A stretch of 8,054 nucleotides of DNA from Hyphomicrobiales bacterium (GTDB lineage Bacteria; Pseudomonadota; Alphaproteobacteria; Rhizobiales; Rhizobiaceae): positions 1-8,054 of the forward strand of contig JAALLB010000070.1 of assembly GCA_011087745.1 (NCBI GenBank), written 5' to 3'. The notes below the pieces were generated by a model. The model had not been told where the DNA came from, did no database searches, and worked only from the letters and a program-made list of their open reading frames with translations. Positions within the stretch are counted from its first letter, which is position 1; every line of letters begins with the position of its first letter. A program made the translations under genes and the position numbers. Positions 6,461 through 8,054 of the stretch are shown here, piece by piece.

Positions 6461-7957
6461 ATGGCTGACTTGATCTTAATTGTTGATGATGAACCAGTAC
6501 AACGCAGGCTGCTTCAAGCGCTCGTAGAAAAACTTGGTTATAAAACTGTCTGTGTTGACGGTGGCGAAGCTGCAATGGAAGCACTTTCGGGTAAGCAAGG
6601 TCCACGCATTTCAGCAATTATTCTGGATCTGGTTATGCCGCATATGAGCGGCATGGAAGTTCTTGAAGCTTTATCTACCCAAAAAACACATCCACCGGTT
6701 ATCGTTCAAACCGCACAGGGCGGGGTCGAAACCGCTGTTAATGCCATGAGAGCCGGTGCAGTGGATTTTGTGGTTAAACCAGCTTCTCCTGAACGCCTTA
6801 AGGTTTCTATTCAAAACGCCCTTAAACTAGGAGCACTTGAAGGTGAAATTAAACGCATCAGAAAATCATCCGCTGGCAAACTAACACTAGACGAAATTAT
6901 CTCGGCAAGCCCAAGCATGGACAGCGTTAAGAGAATTGCTCAAAAGGCAGCAAATTCCAGCATCCCTGTTTTGGTTGAAGGTGAATCTGGCGTGGGTAAA
7001 GAAATGATCGCCCACGCCATTCAAGGCATGAACGAACGTTCTTCAAAAAGCTTCGTAACGGTTAACTGTGGCGCCCTACCAGAAAACCTGGTCGAGAGTA
7101 TTTTGTTTGGTCACGAAAAAGGAGCCTTCACAGGTGCTTCTGAAAAACACCTTGGTAAATTCCAGGAAGCAAACGGTGGAACACTTTTTTTAGATGAAGT
7201 TGGTGAACTGACATTGGATATGCAGGTAAAACTCTTGCGCGCCATTCAGGAAGGTGAAATTGACCCGGTTGGTGCTTCAAAACCTGTAAAAGTTGATTTC
7301 CGTCTTATTTCGGCGACAAACCGCAATTTGGAACAAGAAGTCCGAGACGGTAATTTTCGCGAGGACTTGTATTATCGCTTAAATGTACTGCCGCTTACCG
7401 TTCCACCACTTCGTCAACGCCGCGAAGATATTCCTGAACTCCTCAGACATTTTGTAGCACGGATCGCAGTAGAAGAAGGCCGATCCAACATCAAGGGCAT
7501 TGATCGTGCAACGATCGACATGCTGAGTGAATTCGATTGGCCGGGCAATATCCGTCAGTTGGAAAACGCTGTATTTCGCGCCGTGGTTCTCTGCGAAAGT
7601 GACGATTTGACAACAAATGAATTTCCGCAAATTGCTGCGCAACTAAATTACGACTTGCCAGTTGTTGCTGCACCAACAATTGATGCGTCAGGTTCTGTTG
7701 GAGCCGTTCAAGCATCTGGCACATTGGCCAACCTTTCTGCAGATTATATGCTGAATCTGATTACGGAAGAAGGTGATATCATTTCACTGGAAAACGCCGA
7801 GTGTGAAATTATCAAAACCGCTATTGAAAAATATGATGGCAGCATGTCCAAAATAGCCCGTAAATTAGGTATTGGGCGTTCTACTTTATACAGAAAACTT
7901 CGTGAATATGGCCTTGAAGATCATGACGACGAAGACACGAAACTAATGGCCTCTTAA
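6461..7957 (+). CDS. Sigma-54-dependent response regulator (NtrC type)
   Basis: Two-component response regulator that activates sigma-54 RNA polymerase, 498 residues. The receiver domain (about 3-122) has the acidic pocket D9, D10 and E11, phospho-acceptor D56 in ILDLVMP, T84 and K106. The AAA+ domain (about 145-385) has Walker A GESGVGKE at 174-181, the sigma-54-contacting loop GAFTGA at 221-226, Walker B TLFLDE ending at D245-E246, and FREDLYYRLNVLP with the family's arginines. WPGNIRQLEN marks the end of the lid region. An alanine/valine-rich linker of about 45 residues leads to a Fis-type helix-turn-helix (about 459-484, GSMSKIARKLGIGRSTLYRKL). An acidic tail ends the protein. All residues needed for phosphorylation, ATP hydrolysis and sigma-54 contact are present. 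No histidine kinase is in the window, so signal and targets are unknown. The start at 6461 fits the family N-terminus MADLILIVDDEP, but its ribosome site is weak. Confidence 0.95.
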   Translation: MADLILIVDDEPVQRRLLQALVEKLGYKTVCVDGGEAAMEALSGKQGPRISAIILDLVMPHMSGMEVLEALSTQKTHPPVIVQTAQGGVETAVNAMRAGAVDFVVKPASPERLKVSIQNALKLGALEGEIKRIRKSSAGKLTLDEIISASPSMDSVKRIAQKAANSSIPVLVEGESGVGKEMIAHAIQGMNERSSKSFVTVNCGALPENLVESILFGHEKGAFTGASEKHLGKFQEANGGTLFLDEVGELTLDMQVKLLRAIQEGEIDPVGASKPVKVDFRLISATNRNLEQEVRDGNFREDLYYRLNVLPLTVPPLRQRREDIPELLRHFVARIAVEEGRSNIKGIDRATIDMLSEFDWPGNIRQLENAVFRAVVLCESDDLTTNEFPQIAAQLNYDLPVVAAPTIDASGSVGAVQASGTLANLSADYMLNLITEEGDIISLENAECEIIKTAIEKYDGSMSKIARKLGIGRSTLYRKLREYGLEDHDDEDTKLMAS

Positions 7958-7996
7958 CGCCCGACCCAGCGGCATACCCAATTCTTGACTTAGGAA

Positions 7997-8054
7997 GTTG
8001 TTTATACTCCGAGTCCTTGAAAATCTGATTATTTGGGGTTGACGTTTCAGGCTT
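7997..8054 (-). repeat. Right copy of the inverted end repeat
   Basis: Reverse complement of the sequence at 3-60, with two differences (8001 and 8010). It begins 39 bases after the response-regulator stop codon and runs to the last base, so its remainder lies outside. Read on the minus strand it stays open in the frame matching base 3 of the left copy. The difference at 8010 is silent in that frame (TCA versus TCG); the other changes Asn to Lys. This is compatible with, but far from proof of, the end of a coding element. Confidence 0.85.

Overview
The window looks like a short chromosomal segment of an alphaproteobacterium of moderate to low GC (mid-40s percent by eye). Three things point there. 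The NAD(P) transhydrogenase is split into three subunits, as in Rhodospirillum and its relatives. A 72-residue aa3-type cytochrome c oxidase subunit IV of the alphaproteobacterial kind lies beside it. A small lipoprotein resembles Brucella Omp10, which favours Hyphomicrobiales (Rhizobiales). The genus cannot be fixed from this sequence.

Layout. The first ~480 bases hold the broken 3' end of a LysR-type regulator on the + strand, with an in-frame TAG and no 5' end. From 512 to 6244 six genes follow one another on the minus strand. In transcription order they are an M3-family oligoendopeptidase (pepF), an Omp10-like lipoprotein, the oxidase subunit IV, then pntAA, pntAB and pntB. The three pnt genes are tightly coupled: a 4-base ATGA overlap, then a 1-base gap. 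The genes upstream of them are separated by 56 to 131 bases. The two gaps around the oxidase gene contain inverted repeats that could be operators or processing signals. A 216-base divergent gap precedes a + strand gene for a sigma-54-dependent (NtrC-type) response regulator, complete from receiver to Fis-type helix-turn-helix, with no sensor kinase in view.

The two ends of the window are inverted copies of one sequence (3-60 and 7997-8054, 56 of 58 positions matching). The segment is therefore bracketed by two opposite-facing copies of a repeat whose body lies outside, or its ends are an assembly artefact. On the left the repeat meets the LysR fragment just where recognisable LysR homology begins, so it probably interrupts that gene.

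Function. The clear theme is respiratory and redox energy conversion in the inner membrane. The transhydrogenase uses the proton-motive force to make NADPH, and the oxidase subunit belongs to a complex that builds that force. The peptidase, the lipoprotein and the response regulator are ordinary neighbours with no demonstrated link. I found no CRISPR array, phage, toxin-antitoxin, secretion or biosynthetic cluster, and nothing that amounts to a new system. The points that merit a second look are the repeat ends, the decayed LysR gene and the dyads around the oxidase/transhydrogenase genes.
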